Source: Roseospira navarrensis (GTDB taxonomy: Bacteria; Pseudomonadota; Alphaproteobacteria; Rhodospirillales; Rhodospirillaceae). Taken from it: DNA of 64,000 bases. Shown here piece after piece: positions 27,582-36,569 of the stretch; positions within the stretch are counted from its first letter, which is position 1; each line of letters opens with the position of its first letter. The notes under the pieces are model-generated. The model worked only from the letters and a program-made list of their open reading frames with translations. It made no database searches and had not been told where the DNA came from. The stretch lies in assembly GCF_009601025.1 (NCBI RefSeq), contig NZ_WIVE01000002.1, positions 1-64,000 on the forward strand, in the 5' to 3' direction. A program made the translations under genes and the position numbers.

Positions 27582-27880
27582 GTGGACGCCACGGCGCGCC
27601 CCGGCTTGGTCAGGACTCGCGCCGCGTCCGGACGCGACTCCGAGCATTCATGATTGCGGCACCAGCCGGGGCATCAACTGCCGGTGTAACGGTGCTTTAC
27701 GATTTCTCAAGGGCTGTTCCCTATTTTCCTGCGGACGTCGATAAAATCATTTACGACCATGGGGCACGTATTGTTTTTATACCCTGCATAAAACTGCAGG
27801 GCCGCGCCGAGGGCGCATGACCCCGCCTTGGCCGCCGCGGGGTTCTGGGGGGGCGCGGACGGTCGAGGAGAGTGTTTCGG
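27582..27880. other. Non-coding leader of the PAS-GGDEF-EAL gene
   Basis: No gene is seen. Bases 27690-27800 are unusually AT-rich for this genome (GATAAAATCATTTACG, TTGTTTTTATACCC). A 7-bp stem-loop CCCTGCA/TGCAGGG lies at 27782-27801. TTTATACCC could include a -10-like element. A regulated promoter or a leader RNA is plausible, but no known riboswitch is recognised. Confidence 0.4.
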
Positions 27881-30478
27881 ATGAACGGGAGTCAGACGGA
27901 TCCAGGAGTGCCCGTGCGGCCCAGGGAAGCGATGTCCACCACCGCCTGCGCGGTCTGTGCCTCCGTTCCGTCGACCTGTCCCGCGAACCTCCCCCGGGGC
28001 CTGTCGTGTCACCATGTGCTGGAGCGCGTGGATGCCGGGCTCGCCCTGGTCAATGGCGGTGCGATCGTCTTCGTCAACGACTCGTTTGCAGCGCTGGCGC
28101 GCCGGGAGCGCGACCAGCTCATCGACGTTCCGTTCCTGTCCCTGTTCGTCGAAGATGATCGAAAGCTGCTCAACACCTGCTTGAATGGCGCGGCGGAACC
28201 CGGTGGGGCTTGCGGACCCTGCGCCGACACGCAGGCCCCGCCCTCGGTTTACCATCTGCGGGCGCCGGATCAGGACGAGCCCGTCGGGGTCACGGTGCGG
28301 GCCCAGGGCCTCGACATGGGCCCACGCGGCGACACCGAGATCCCGGTCCTGGTCGAGATGCGCGACGCCACCCGGGAAACCGAGATGGCGCAGGCCCTGC
28401 AGGACAGCGAGCGACGCTACCGTGGCCTGTTCGAGCATGCGCTTCAGGGGATCTTCCAGACCACCCCGGACGGGCGCTATGTCACCGTCAATGCCGCCTG
28501 CGCCGAGATCCTGGGCTACGACGGTCCCGAAGACCTCATCGCCTCGCGCACCGACATCGCGCGCCAGTCCTACCTGGACCCGGACGCCCGCCGGCGGTTC
28601 ATCGCCCGGGTCGAGGAAGAAGGCGTCGTCGAGCATTTCGAGTCCCAGATGCTGCGCAAGGACGGCTCGGTCATCTGGATCACGGAAAACGCCCGCTGCG
28701 TGCGCGACCAGAACGGCAACACCGTCATCTACGAAGGCACGATGGCGGACATCACGGCCCGCAAGCAGGCGGACGCCGACCTGCACCTGATGGCCAAGGT
28801 GGTCAACAGCGTGCACGAGGGCATCGTCATCATCGACCGCGACCGGCTGGTCTGGGGCGCCAACGAGGCCTACCAGCGCATGACCGGCCACGATGCCGCC
28901 GACCTGCTGAGCCGCCCCGCGCGCCTGACCACGCCGGAACTGCACGAACCCGGGTTCGAGGGCATGATCCTGGAACAGGTGGAGGCCACCGGGCACTGGG
29001 TCGGCGAGGTCTGGGCGCAGCGCCGCAATGCGCCGCCCTTTCCCATGGAAATGTCGGTCTCCGCCGTGCGCGACCGCGACGGAACCCTGACCCACTACGT
29101 CGCCGCCTGCACCGACATCACCAAGCGCAAGCGGGACGAGGAGCATATCCGCTTCCAGGCCAACTACGACATGCTCACCCACCTGCCCAATCGGTACCTC
29201 ATCATGGACCGGCTGGAACAGGCGATCCTGAAAGCGCGGCGGGACGACACGCGCGTGTGCGTGCTGTTCCTGGACCTGGACCGCTTCAAGAACATCAACG
29301 ACCTGTACGGCCACGCCGCCGGCGACGAGGTCCTCAAGCTGGTGGCGCGCCGCCTGCGGCAGGTGGTGCGCATGTCGGACACTGTCGGCCGCCTGGCCGG
29401 CGACGAGTTCATCATCGCGCTGACCGACGTGGCCGACGGCGACGTGGGCGACCAGGTGGCAAGCAAGATCATCGAGGCCCTGTCCGAACCCTTCCTGATC
29501 CTGGACGCCGAGCTGTTCTGCCTGCCGTCCATCGGCATCACCTACTTCCCCGACCAGGCCGATTCCGTCGAGGCGCTGCTGCGCAACGCGGATATCGCCA
29601 TGTATCACGCCAAGCTGCTGGGGGACCGGCGGCATATCGCGTTCTCGGAGGACATGGCGCAACGGTCCATCGAAATGATGAACCTGGAAAACGACCTGCG
29701 CCATGCCCTCAACCGCGAAGAGCTGGAACTGCACTATCAGCCGAAGGTCTCGGGCCACGACGGCAGCGTGGTCGGCGCGGAGGCCCTGATCCGGTGGCGT
29801 CATCCCCGGCTGGGGCTGGTGGGTCCGGGCGACTTCATCCCGCTGGCCGAGGAATCCGGCCTCATCATCCCCATGGGCCGCTGGACGCTGGTGACGGCCT
29901 GCAAGCAGTACATGCTCTGGCAGGCCGAGGGGATCGCGCCCGACAGCGTGTCCGTCAACGTCTCCATGCGCCAGTTCACCGACACGTCGTTGCTGGAAAG
30001 CGTGCGCGACGTGCTGGAGACCACCGGGATTCCGCCGGGCTGCCTGGATCTGGAGATCACCGAAAGCGTGATGACCGGCAACGTGGAACGCGCCGTGTCG
30101 ATCCTGAACGGGCTGAAGTCGCTGGGGGTCACCCTCTCCATGGACGACTTCGGCACCGGCTACAGCTCGTTGAATTACCTCAAGACCTTCCCCATCGACA
30201 CGCTGAAGATCGACCAGACCTTCGTCCGGGATCTCAGCCATGACACCAAGGATGCGGCTATCGTGACGACCATCGTCACGCTGGCCCGCAACCTGGGTTT
30301 CAACGTCATCGCGGAAGGCGTTGAATCACATGACCAATTGGCCTTCCTGATTGGCAGCGACTGCCCGCTGTTCCAGGGCTATCTGGCCAGCCGGCCCCTG
30401 CCGGTGGATGCCTTCACGGAATTTCTGCGCAGCCGCCTGCCGCGCGGCACGGTTTCGGCGACCCCGCCCGCCTCCTGA
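27881..30478 (+). CDS. PAS-GGDEF-EAL cyclic-di-GMP signalling protein
   Basis: About 865 residues with no membrane segments. A degenerate PAS-like N-terminus with several cysteines (to about 175) is followed by two PAS/PAC units (about 180-300 and 305-415). The GGDEF domain (about 425-590) has active-site variant AGDEF in GRLAGDEFIIAL and no clear RxxD inhibitory site. The EAL domain (about 605-855) has GAEALIRWRHP, ITESVM, DDFGTGYSSL and IAEGVES, all key metal and catalytic residues. It probably degrades c-di-GMP; synthesis is possible because AGDEF variants can be active. ATG 27881 has GAGGAG ten bases upstream; GTG 27872 is the alternative. Confidence 0.93.
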   Translation: MNGSQTDPGVPVRPREAMSTTACAVCASVPSTCPANLPRGLSCHHVLERVDAGLALVNGGAIVFVNDSFAALARRERDQLIDVPFLSLFVEDDRKLLNTCLNGAAEPGGACGPCADTQAPPSVYHLRAPDQDEPVGVTVRAQGLDMGPRGDTEIPVLVEMRDATRETEMAQALQDSERRYRGLFEHALQGIFQTTPDGRYVTVNAACAEILGYDGPEDLIASRTDIARQSYLDPDARRRFIARVEEEGVVEHFESQMLRKDGSVIWITENARCVRDQNGNTVIYEGTMADITARKQADADLHLMAKVVNSVHEGIVIIDRDRLVWGANEAYQRMTGHDAADLLSRPARLTTPELHEPGFEGMILEQVEATGHWVGEVWAQRRNAPPFPMEMSVSAVRDRDGTLTHYVAACTDITKRKRDEEHIRFQANYDMLTHLPNRYLIMDRLEQAILKARRDDTRVCVLFLDLDRFKNINDLYGHAAGDEVLKLVARRLRQVVRMSDTVGRLAGDEFIIALTDVADGDVGDQVASKIIEALSEPFLILDAELFCLPSIGITYFPDQADSVEALLRNADIAMYHAKLLGDRRHIAFSEDMAQRSIEMMNLENDLRHALNREELELHYQPKVSGHDGSVVGAEALIRWRHPRLGLVGPGDFIPLAEESGLIIPMGRWTLVTACKQYMLWQAEGIAPDSVSVNVSMRQFTDTSLLESVRDVLETTGIPPGCLDLEITESVMTGNVERAVSILNGLKSLGVTLSMDDFGTGYSSLNYLKTFPIDTLKIDQTFVRDLSHDTKDAAIVTTIVTLARNLGFNVIAEGVESHDQLAFLIGSDCPLFQGYLASRPLPVDAFTEFLRSRLPRGTVSATPPAS

Positions 30479-30522
30479 GGGGCGGGCGGCCGTCCGACGC
30501 TCGACTCCGATCCGGTCGTGAC

Positions 30523-31920
30523 CTACCGCCGCAGGCCCTCCCGGACGACGGCCTGCAGGGCGCGGGTATCGTTGGGCGCCTCCACCATGCGCTCGGGCCG
30601 CTGGAACAGATCGGCCAGCCGCGCCGGCAGCGGGGGGCGCACGCCGGTGGCCTGCTCGACCGCATCCGGGAACTTGGCCGGATGGGCGGTCGCCAGCGAC
30701 ACCGTCACGCCGCCTTCGTCGCGCCGCCCGGCCACCTGCCCGGCCACGATGCCAATGGCGGTGTGCGGGTCCGCCAGCACGCCCGTCGTTTCCAGGATGC
30801 GGCGCATGGAGGCCGAGGTTTCCTCGTCCGTCAGGCGGTGCCCCCGGAACAGGCCGAGCAGCTCCTGGTGCAGGTCGTCCGGAACGTCGAAGGCCCCGCT
30901 CTGGCGGAACCTGTCCATGGCGGACCGCACCTCGGCGGCATCGCGCCCGTACACCTCGAACAGCAGGCGCTCGAAGTTGCTGGACACCTGAATGTCCATG
31001 CTGGGGCTGATGGTCGGCACCACGGTTTCCTGCCGCATGGTGCCCGTTTCCAGGAACCGGCTCAGGATGTCGTTCTGGTTCGAGCCCACCACCAGCCGGT
31101 CGATGGGAAGACCCATCTGGCGGGCCACGTAGCCCGCGAAGATGTTGCCGAAGTTGCCCGTGGGCACGCTGAAGCCCAGGCCCCGATCCGGCGCGCCCAG
31201 CGCCACGCCGGCCCAGGCGTAGTAGACCACCTGCGCCATGATGCGGGCCCAGTTGATCGAGTTGACGGCGGACAGGCCCACTTCCTCGCGGAAGTCCGGA
31301 TCGCCGAACAGCGACTTCACCAGCGCCTGACAGTCGTCGAACGTGCCGTTGACCGCGATGTTGTGCACGTTGGCGGACTGCACGGTCGTCATCTGGCGCC
31401 GCTGCACCTCCGACACCCGGTCCTTGGGGTGCAGGATGAAGATGTCGATGGCCTCGCGGTCCCGGCAGGCCTCGATGGCGGCGGAGCCGGTATCGCCCGA
31501 CGTCGCCCCGACGATGGTCACGCGGCGGCCGGCGCGCGTCAGCAGCAGCTCGAACAGCGGCCCCAGCACCTGCATGGCGTGGTCCTTGAAGGCCAGTGTG
31601 GGCCCGTGGAACAGCTCCATCATCCAGTCGTGGGGGCCGATCTGGCGCAGCGGCGCCACCGCCGGATGATCGAAGCGCGCATAGGCGGCGTCCAGCAGGT
31701 CGGCCAGTTCCTCTTCCGTCAGCGCCGCGCCCACGAACGGCAACATGATCCGGAACGCCAGTTCCTCATGGGACAGGCCGCGCATGTCGCGCCACTCCCG
31801 CTCCGAGAGGACCGGCCACTCCTCGGGCACGTACAGGCCGCCGTCGGCAGCCAGGCCGGTCAGGACGACATCATCGAAGCCCAGAACGGGGGCGGTGCCC
31901 CGGGTGCTTACATATCGCAC
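30523..31920 (-). CDS. thrC: Threonine synthase
   Basis: 465-residue PLP enzyme converting O-phosphohomoserine to threonine. Blocks seen: MRYVSTRGTAP at the N-terminus, LFHGPTLAFKDHAMQVLGP with the PLP-lysine, GATSGDTGSAAIEA (phosphate binding), NSINWARIMAQ and VPTGNFGNIFAGYVA. It is the longer, proteobacterial/yeast-like class of ThrC. It converges with the c-di-GMP gene. The upstream SGNH hydrolase on the same strand is 51 bases away and may share its transcript. Confidence 0.96.
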   Translation of the reverse strand: MRYVSTRGTAPVLGFDDVVLTGLAADGGLYVPEEWPVLSEREWRDMRGLSHEELAFRIMLPFVGAALTEEELADLLDAAYARFDHPAVAPLRQIGPHDWMMELFHGPTLAFKDHAMQVLGPLFELLLTRAGRRVTIVGATSGDTGSAAIEACRDREAIDIFILHPKDRVSEVQRRQMTTVQSANVHNIAVNGTFDDCQALVKSLFGDPDFREEVGLSAVNSINWARIMAQVVYYAWAGVALGAPDRGLGFSVPTGNFGNIFAGYVARQMGLPIDRLVVGSNQNDILSRFLETGTMRQETVVPTISPSMDIQVSSNFERLLFEVYGRDAAEVRSAMDRFRQSGAFDVPDDLHQELLGLFRGHRLTDEETSASMRRILETTGVLADPHTAIGIVAGQVAGRRDEGGVTVSLATAHPAKFPDAVEQATGVRPPLPARLADLFQRPERMVEAPNDTRALQAVVREGLRR

Positions 31921-31970
31921 GGCACAAGATCTCCCTTCACGGTGTGCGGGGTCAGGCCCCGTCCCGGACC

Positions 31971-32696
31971 CTAAGCCCTGTCGCGGGGAGCGGCAACACC
32001 ACGCATGCCCGGTCCCCGTCGCGCCGCGAGGGCCGCATCCACCTGCGTCGCCAGGGCCTCGGCCAGGGCGGCATGATCGGCCTCGGTGTAGTGTACGCCG
32101 TCCACCCCGTGGGTTCCCCCCGTGATCGCCCCGGCCTCCGCGACCCGCAGGCCCGCGCCGACGGCGGCCGCCGCCACGGCCGGGCCGACCAGCCGGGACA
32201 GGGGCTCTTGCCCCGCGAAGGTCTCCCGCGTCCAGGGGGCCAGCGGGCCCAGCGGCGGCGGCGCCAGGATCAGGACGTCGGGCGGCGCATAGGCACTGGC
32301 CGGGCCGCCCGTTCCGGCCACGGCGGCCAGGGCCAGCACGGACGCAGCGATGGCCCCCGCCGAGCGCGCGAAGCGCGCCTTCATGTCGTTGGTGCCCAGG
32401 GCCAGAACGACCAGGTCCACCGGCGTCGCCCGGACCAGCGCGCCCGGAAGGTGGTGGCGGCCGTTGAAGGCCTCGGGCGCGAGCGGCGGGAATGTCTCGG
32501 CGGCGAACGTGTCGTCCCGATCCACGGTCCGGGCCGGCAGGGCATCGACGCGAACGCGCGCGGCGCCGCCCAGCCGCGCCGCCATGGCCTCCGGCCAGGG
32601 GACGCCGTCCGGGAAGCGCTCAAGCGGGCGACGTTCCACGTCAGGGATCCAGCCCCAGGCGTTGGAATCGCCATAGACGAGCACAGTGGCGGGCAT
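31971..32696 (-). CDS. SGNH/GDSL hydrolase
   Basis: 241 residues. Block I is VYGDSNAWGW with nucleophile Ser, block III is LALGTNDMK (Asn), and block V is DGVHYTEADH (Asp and His). These four families of residues define SGNH esterases and lipases. No signal peptide is present, so it is probably cytoplasmic. Several bacterial homologues are arylesterases or acyl-CoA thioesterases; the substrate here is unknown. It lies just upstream of thrC on the same strand. Confidence 0.88.
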   Translation of the reverse strand: MPATVLVYGDSNAWGWIPDVERRPLERFPDGVPWPEAMAARLGGAARVRVDALPARTVDRDDTFAAETFPPLAPEAFNGRHHLPGALVRATPVDLVVLALGTNDMKARFARSAGAIAASVLALAAVAGTGGPASAYAPPDVLILAPPPLGPLAPWTRETFAGQEPLSRLVGPAVAAAAVGAGLRVAEAGAITGGTHGVDGVHYTEADHAALAEALATQVDAALAARRGPGMRGVAAPRDRA

Positions 32697-32801
32697 GGGG
32701 GCTCCTTCAACACCGGGGCGGTGGTTCGATTTCGATCCACGAACCCGACCGACCCTAACGCCCTCGCGGGGCGGCGGCCAGGGGCGAGCGTCATCGCCCT
32801 C

Positions 32802-33018
32802 AGGGCAACGGGTTCAGGTTAACATGGCGGCATGTTCCTCGCTGTCGGAGCGGGCCTCTCGAGATCCCTCGTCTCGCTTCGCTCACTCGGGATGACCCAT
32901 TAAAATTATAGGATGTCATCCTGAAGCCGCGAAGCGGCTGAAGGACCTCGAGCGCAGATCCCCGCCCAACTGCAAAGACCTGGAAGAGCGATCCCGTTAA
33001 CCTGAGCCCGTCGCCCTC
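32802..33018. mobile_element. 217-bp MITE-like element, copy 2
   Basis: The second copy of the element at 16569-16785, in the same orientation, with about 18 differences and no gaps. Inverted ends match at 18 of 20 bases and include CAGGTTAAC. It is flanked by TCATCGCCCTC at 32791-32801 and 33019-33029, a direct repeat different from that of copy 1, so each insertion duplicated its own target. It lies between the divergent SGNH hydrolase and trxA genes, upstream of the probable trxA promoter. Confidence 0.85.
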
Positions 33019-33037
33019 TCATCGCCCTCACCTCATC

Positions 33038-33067
33038 TTGACGCCCGTGATCTCCCGGACCTACAGT
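33038..33067 (+). promoter_or_regulatory. Probable sigma-70 promoter of trxA
   Basis: TTGACG at 33038-33043 and TACAGT at 33062-33067 are separated by 18 bases. This is a good match to the housekeeping consensus, about 75 bases before the trxA start. It lies just outside the right target duplication of the MITE copy. Confidence 0.6.
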
Positions 33068-33143
33068 TTCCACACAGCATGTTCGGTCACTCGCTCGAGG
33101 TGTGCGCGTGGCCGGCCCGGAACCGTAGAAGGACGATCGTCCC

Positions 33144-33458
33144 ATGAAACATGTGTCCGATTCCTCGTTCGAGGAGGATGTCCTGAAGTCCTCGTCCCCC
33201 GTGCTGGTGGACTTCTGGGCGGAGTGGTGCGGCCCCTGCCGGCAGATCGCGCCGGCGCTGGAGGAGCTGGATCAGTCCATGGGCGACAAGGTCACCGTGG
33301 CCAAGATCAACATTGACGAGAATCCCAACACGCCGAACAAGTACGGTGTGCGGGGCATTCCGACTCTGATGGTGTTCAAGGACGGTCAGGTCGCCGCGAC
33401 CAAGATCGGCGCATTGCCCCGCAGCAAGCTGATCGAATGGGTCGAATCGGTGGTCTGA
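33144..33458 (+). CDS. trxA: Thioredoxin
   Basis: 104-residue thioredoxin with the redox site WAEWCGPCR (residues about 28-36), the cis-proline block GIPTLMVFKDG, and the usual VAKINIDENP. It reduces protein disulfides in the cytoplasm, taking electrons from NADPH through thioredoxin reductase. Monocistronic, with its own promoter and terminator. Confidence 0.97.
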   Translation: MKHVSDSSFEEDVLKSSSPVLVDFWAEWCGPCRQIAPALEELDQSMGDKVTVAKINIDENPNTPNKYGVRGIPTLMVFKDGQVAATKIGALPRSKLIEWVESVV

Positions 33459-33495
33459 CCGCCACCCGGCCCACGTCTGACACGGCACGACGCCC

Positions 33496-33537
33496 CGAAA
33501 ACCCCGCCCGGTCGCTCCGACTGGTGCGGGGTTTTCG
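33496..33537 (+). terminator. Intrinsic terminator of trxA
   Basis: CGAAAACCCCGC at 33496-33507 pairs exactly with GCGGGGTTTTCG at 33526-33537, with an 18-base loop. The A and T runs inside the stem make it work on either strand. Confidence 0.85.
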
Positions 33538-33572
33538 TCTGCGCGGGACGCCGACGGTCCGTAGACAGAGAA

Positions 33573-33613
33573 GGGGGCGGCCCCGGTCGGAGCCACCCCC
33601 TCTTCTTCTTGTT
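33573..33613. terminator. Second stem-loop with T-rich tail between convergent genes
   Basis: GGGGGCGGC at 33573-33581 pairs with GCCACCCCC at 33592-33600 with one mismatch, followed by TCTTCTTCTTGTT. It may back up trxA termination. Its reverse side faces the end of the VPLPA protein gene. Confidence 0.6.
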
Positions 33614-33664
33614 GGCCAACGGCGATGGACCGGGATGGCTCATCCCGGTCACCGGCAACCTGGC

Positions 33665-34390
33665 TCAGGCCGCGCGGGCCACCCCGCCCTTGCGCAGCCA
33701 GCGCGAGCCGAACAGGCCGCCCAGGGCCGTCAGCAGGAACCAGGCGGCGGCCGGCAGCGGCGCCACGGTCAGCTTCACGTCGTCGATGAAGCCGCCCAGC
33801 GTGTTCGCCTCGCCGGTGGCGAGGAAGCTCACCTCGTAATCGCCGGCGATCGCCACATCAAAGGCGTAGCTCAGGACCTGCCACTGCGGGACATTGTTGA
33901 CCGAGTAGTTGTCCTCGGAATTCATCGGACCCAGCACGGCACCATTGGCGCCCATGACCTGCACCTCAATGCCGTTGTCGTTCTCCTTGTTGGTCCGCCA
34001 GGAGTAGGCATAGGACAGGATGTAGCGGCCGGCATCCAGGTTCACGATCTTCTGATAGGCGTTGCTGTTGGAACCGTTCCGGGGATGGCTGTCCAGCTCG
34101 ACGTACAGGTCACCGTCGTAGGCCTGGAAGCTGCCGACGGTGCCGCTCGACTGCACCTCGATGCCGGACCCGACGTTGCTGCCCCACCCCGGCAGTTCCT
34201 CGTACACGTCCCAGCCGCCATTGGTCTGCAACTGCGTGATGGTCTTGCCGCCGATGAAGCCGACGAACCCGCCGTCTTCCTCGAAGCTGCCGTTCTGGAT
34301 GAAGCTCGCCGACGCGGTCGAAGCGCCAGCGACCATGACCAGGGCGGCGGTCGCCGCACCGAGAGAGAGAAGAGACCCGCGCATACCCAT
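33665..34390 (-). CDS. Secreted protein with VPLPA-type C-terminal sorting signal
   Basis: 241 residues. A signal peptide (LLSLGAATAALVMVAGASTASAS) is followed by a beta-rich domain opening SFIQNGSFEEDGG, a start common among exported carbohydrate-binding or DUF642-like proteins. The C-terminus has the tripartite sorting form: VAPLPAAAWFLLTALGGLFG, a hydrophobic helix, then the basic end RWLRKGG. This matches VPLPA-CTERM/PEP-CTERM signals, which are cut by an exosortase during export to the surface or matrix. No exosortase is in the window. Start chosen at 34390 with GGAG upstream; the longer frame to 34489 adds a non-signal leader. Ligand unknown. Confidence 0.8.
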   Translation of the reverse strand: MGMRGSLLSLGAATAALVMVAGASTASASFIQNGSFEEDGGFVGFIGGKTITQLQTNGGWDVYEELPGWGSNVGSGIEVQSSGTVGSFQAYDGDLYVELDSHPRNGSNSNAYQKIVNLDAGRYILSYAYSWRTNKENDNGIEVQVMGANGAVLGPMNSEDNYSVNNVPQWQVLSYAFDVAIAGDYEVSFLATGEANTLGGFIDDVKLTVAPLPAAAWFLLTALGGLFGSRWLRKGGVARAA

Positions 34391-34653
34391 TGCCACATAC
34401 TCCTTGGTCTTGGCTGACGGACGGCGGGATCCGGTCCCGTCATGCTCAGCCCTGCAGCCGATTGTGATTTCGATCCCGTTGTGAGACACACGATTTCACG
34501 AGCGCGGGGCGTGGCGCAATTCTCCTTAAGGCGAGTCACCCTTTTGGTGGGCTCGGGCTCCCAGGCGCGCCCCTGCCTGCCCCGCCGCCTCCACCATTCG
34601 GTGGAGTCCGCCGCAGGCCGAGTTCTCCCCCAACGGGTGGGATTGCGTACATG

Positions 34654-34684
34654 AAAAAGGGGCGGTCCCTCGCGGAACCGCCCC
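34654..34684 (-). terminator. Intrinsic terminator of the pnt operon
   Basis: On the reverse strand, a GC-rich stem (GGGGCGGTTCC pairing with GGACCGCCCC, one bulged base) is followed by TTTTTCAT. It lies 36 bases after the pntB stop codon. The rest of the gap, 34391-34653, should hold the promoter of the VPLPA gene. It also has a small hairpin (CTCCACC-ATTC-GGTGGAG at about 34588-34605), with no further gene. Confidence 0.85.
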
Positions 34685-34719
34685 CTTGCGCCCCGGGATC
34701 CGGGCTCGGATCGGGCCGC

Positions 34720-36111
34720 CTACTCCAGCGCCTGCACGATCTCTTCGGTCATCTTCTTGGCGTCGCCGAAGAGCATCATGGTGTTGTCCTTGAAGAACAA
34801 CGGGTTGTCCACGCCGGCATAGCCCGACGCCATGGAGCGCTTCACGAACAGCACGGTCTTGGCGTTTTCCACGTCCAGGATCGGCATGCCGTAGATCGGG
34901 CTCGTCGGGTCGGTCTTGGCCGACGGGTTGGTGACGTCGTTCGCGCCGATGACATAGGCGACATCGGCGGTGGAGAACTCGTTGTTGATGTCCTCCAGCT
35001 CGAACACCTCGTCATAGGGCACGTTGGCCTCGGCCAGCAGCACGTTCATGTGCCCCGGCATGCGGCCCGCCACCGGGTGGATGGCGTACTTCACGTCGAT
35101 GCCCTCGGCCTTCAGCTTGTCCGCCATCTCGCGCAGGGCGTGCTGGGCCTGGGCCACCGCCATGCCGTAGCCCGGCACGATGATGACCTTGGAGGCGTTG
35201 GACATGATGAAGCTGGCGTCGTCCGCGCTGCCCGGCTTGACCGACTTGTCGCCGCCGGGGCCGCCGGCCGCCGCCGCGCTGTCGCCGCCGAAGCCGCCCA
35301 GGATCACGTTGAAGATCGAGCGGTTCATGCCCTTGCACATGATGTAGGACAGGATCGCACCGGACGAGCCCACCAGGGCGCCGGCCACGATCAGCAGCGG
35401 GTTGCCCAGCGTGAAGCCGATGCCGGCCGCGGCCCACCCCGAGTAGCTGTTCAGCATCGAAATCACCACCGGCATGTCGGCGCCGCCGATGGGGATGATG
35501 ATGAGGAAGCCCAGGGTGAACGCCAGCGCGGTGAGCAGGCCGAAGACCACGTAGCTCTCGGTGACGCAGAAGATCACCAGAAGCACGAGCAGGGTGATGC
35601 CCAGGCCGGCGTTCAGCTTGTGTTGCCCGGTGAAGGTCACCGGCGAGCCGGAGACCAGCCCCTGAAGCTTGGCGAACGCCACCACGGAGCCCGAGAAGGT
35701 GATGGCGCCGATGGCCAGGCCCAACGACATCTCGATCAGGCTGGCGGCGGGCAGCGAGCCCACCGACCCGATGCCGTAGTTCTCCGGCGTCAACAGCGCG
35801 GCCCAGGCCACCAGAACGGCGGCCATGCCGACCAGCGAGTGGAAGGCGGCCACCAACTGCGGCAGCGCGGTCATCTTGACCTTGCGGGCCACCACGGCGC
35901 CGATGCCGCCACCGATCGCCACAGCCAACGCCATGGGCAGGTAGTTGACCACATTGGGCGAAACCAGCGTGGTCAGCACGGCGATGCCCATGCCGATCAT
36001 GCCGTACAGGTTGCCCTGTCGCGCGGTGGTGGGGGAGGAGAGGCCCCTGAGCGCCAGGATGAAGCACACCGCGGCGACCAGATAGGCCATCATTGTCAAA
36101 CCGAATCCCAT
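34720..36111 (-). CDS. pntB: Proton-translocating NAD(P) transhydrogenase subunit beta PntB
   Basis: 463 residues. The N-terminal half has about eight to nine membrane helices (domain II). The C-terminal domain III binds NADP(H), with VPGYGMAVAQAQHA, HPVAGRMPGHMNVLLAEA, YVIGANDVTNP and KRSMASGYAGVDNPLF. Hydride transfer from NADH to NADP+ is driven by proton inflow, supplying NADPH. Last gene of the three-gene pnt operon, followed by a strong terminator. Confidence 0.97.
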   Translation of the reverse strand: MGFGLTMMAYLVAAVCFILALRGLSSPTTARQGNLYGMIGMGIAVLTTLVSPNVVNYLPMALAVAIGGGIGAVVARKVKMTALPQLVAAFHSLVGMAAVLVAWAALLTPENYGIGSVGSLPAASLIEMSLGLAIGAITFSGSVVAFAKLQGLVSGSPVTFTGQHKLNAGLGITLLVLLVIFCVTESYVVFGLLTALAFTLGFLIIIPIGGADMPVVISMLNSYSGWAAAGIGFTLGNPLLIVAGALVGSSGAILSYIMCKGMNRSIFNVILGGFGGDSAAAAGGPGGDKSVKPGSADDASFIMSNASKVIIVPGYGMAVAQAQHALREMADKLKAEGIDVKYAIHPVAGRMPGHMNVLLAEANVPYDEVFELEDINNEFSTADVAYVIGANDVTNPSAKTDPTSPIYGMPILDVENAKTVLFVKRSMASGYAGVDNPLFFKDNTMMLFGDAKKMTEEIVQALE

Positions 36112-36123
36112 GTCTCGCCCTCC

Positions 36124-36555
36124 CTAGCTCTTTTTCTTCTTGAACATGGCGAGCATGCGTTCGGTGACGATGAAGCCGCCGAAGATGTTGATCGACGCCA
36201 GAAGAACCGCCGCGAGGCCGAGCCAACTCGCGCTGGTGAACTCGGCAGGACCGGCGGCGATCAGGGCGCCGACGATGATGACGGAGGAGATCGCGTTGGT
36301 CACGCCCATCAGCGGGGAGTGCAGCGCCGGAGTGACGCTCCAGACCACGTAGAAGCCGATGAAGCAGGCCAGCACGAACACGGTGAACAGCCACCAGAAT
36401 TCGCCGGGCGCGTGGCCACTGCCGGCGGCGGCCGCGGCACCCATCGCCGAACCGGCGACCTGATCGGCCAGGGCCTGGGCGTTCTCGGCCAGGGCGCCGG
36501 CCTGCTCGGCGAGCGCGCCGGCCTGGGACGCGATGGTCTCGTTTTGCGTTGCCAT
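36124..36555 (-). CDS. pntAB: NAD(P) transhydrogenase subunit alpha part 2 PntAB
   Basis: 143-residue membrane subunit: an Ala-rich N-terminal helix, then three to four membrane segments ([54 protein letters not shown]), ending in FKKKKS. In enterobacteria this region is fused to PntA. A separate gene is typical of Rhodospirillum and related bacteria. It lies between pntAA and pntB with 12-14-base gaps. Confidence 0.93.
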   Translation of the reverse strand: MATQNETIASQAGALAEQAGALAENAQALADQVAGSAMGAAAAAGSGHAPGEFWWLFTVFVLACFIGFYVVWSVTPALHSPLMGVTNAISSVIIVGALIAAGPAEFTSASWLGLAAVLLASINIFGGFIVTERMLAMFKKKKS

Positions 36556-36569
36556 TGGGGGTCCCTCTC

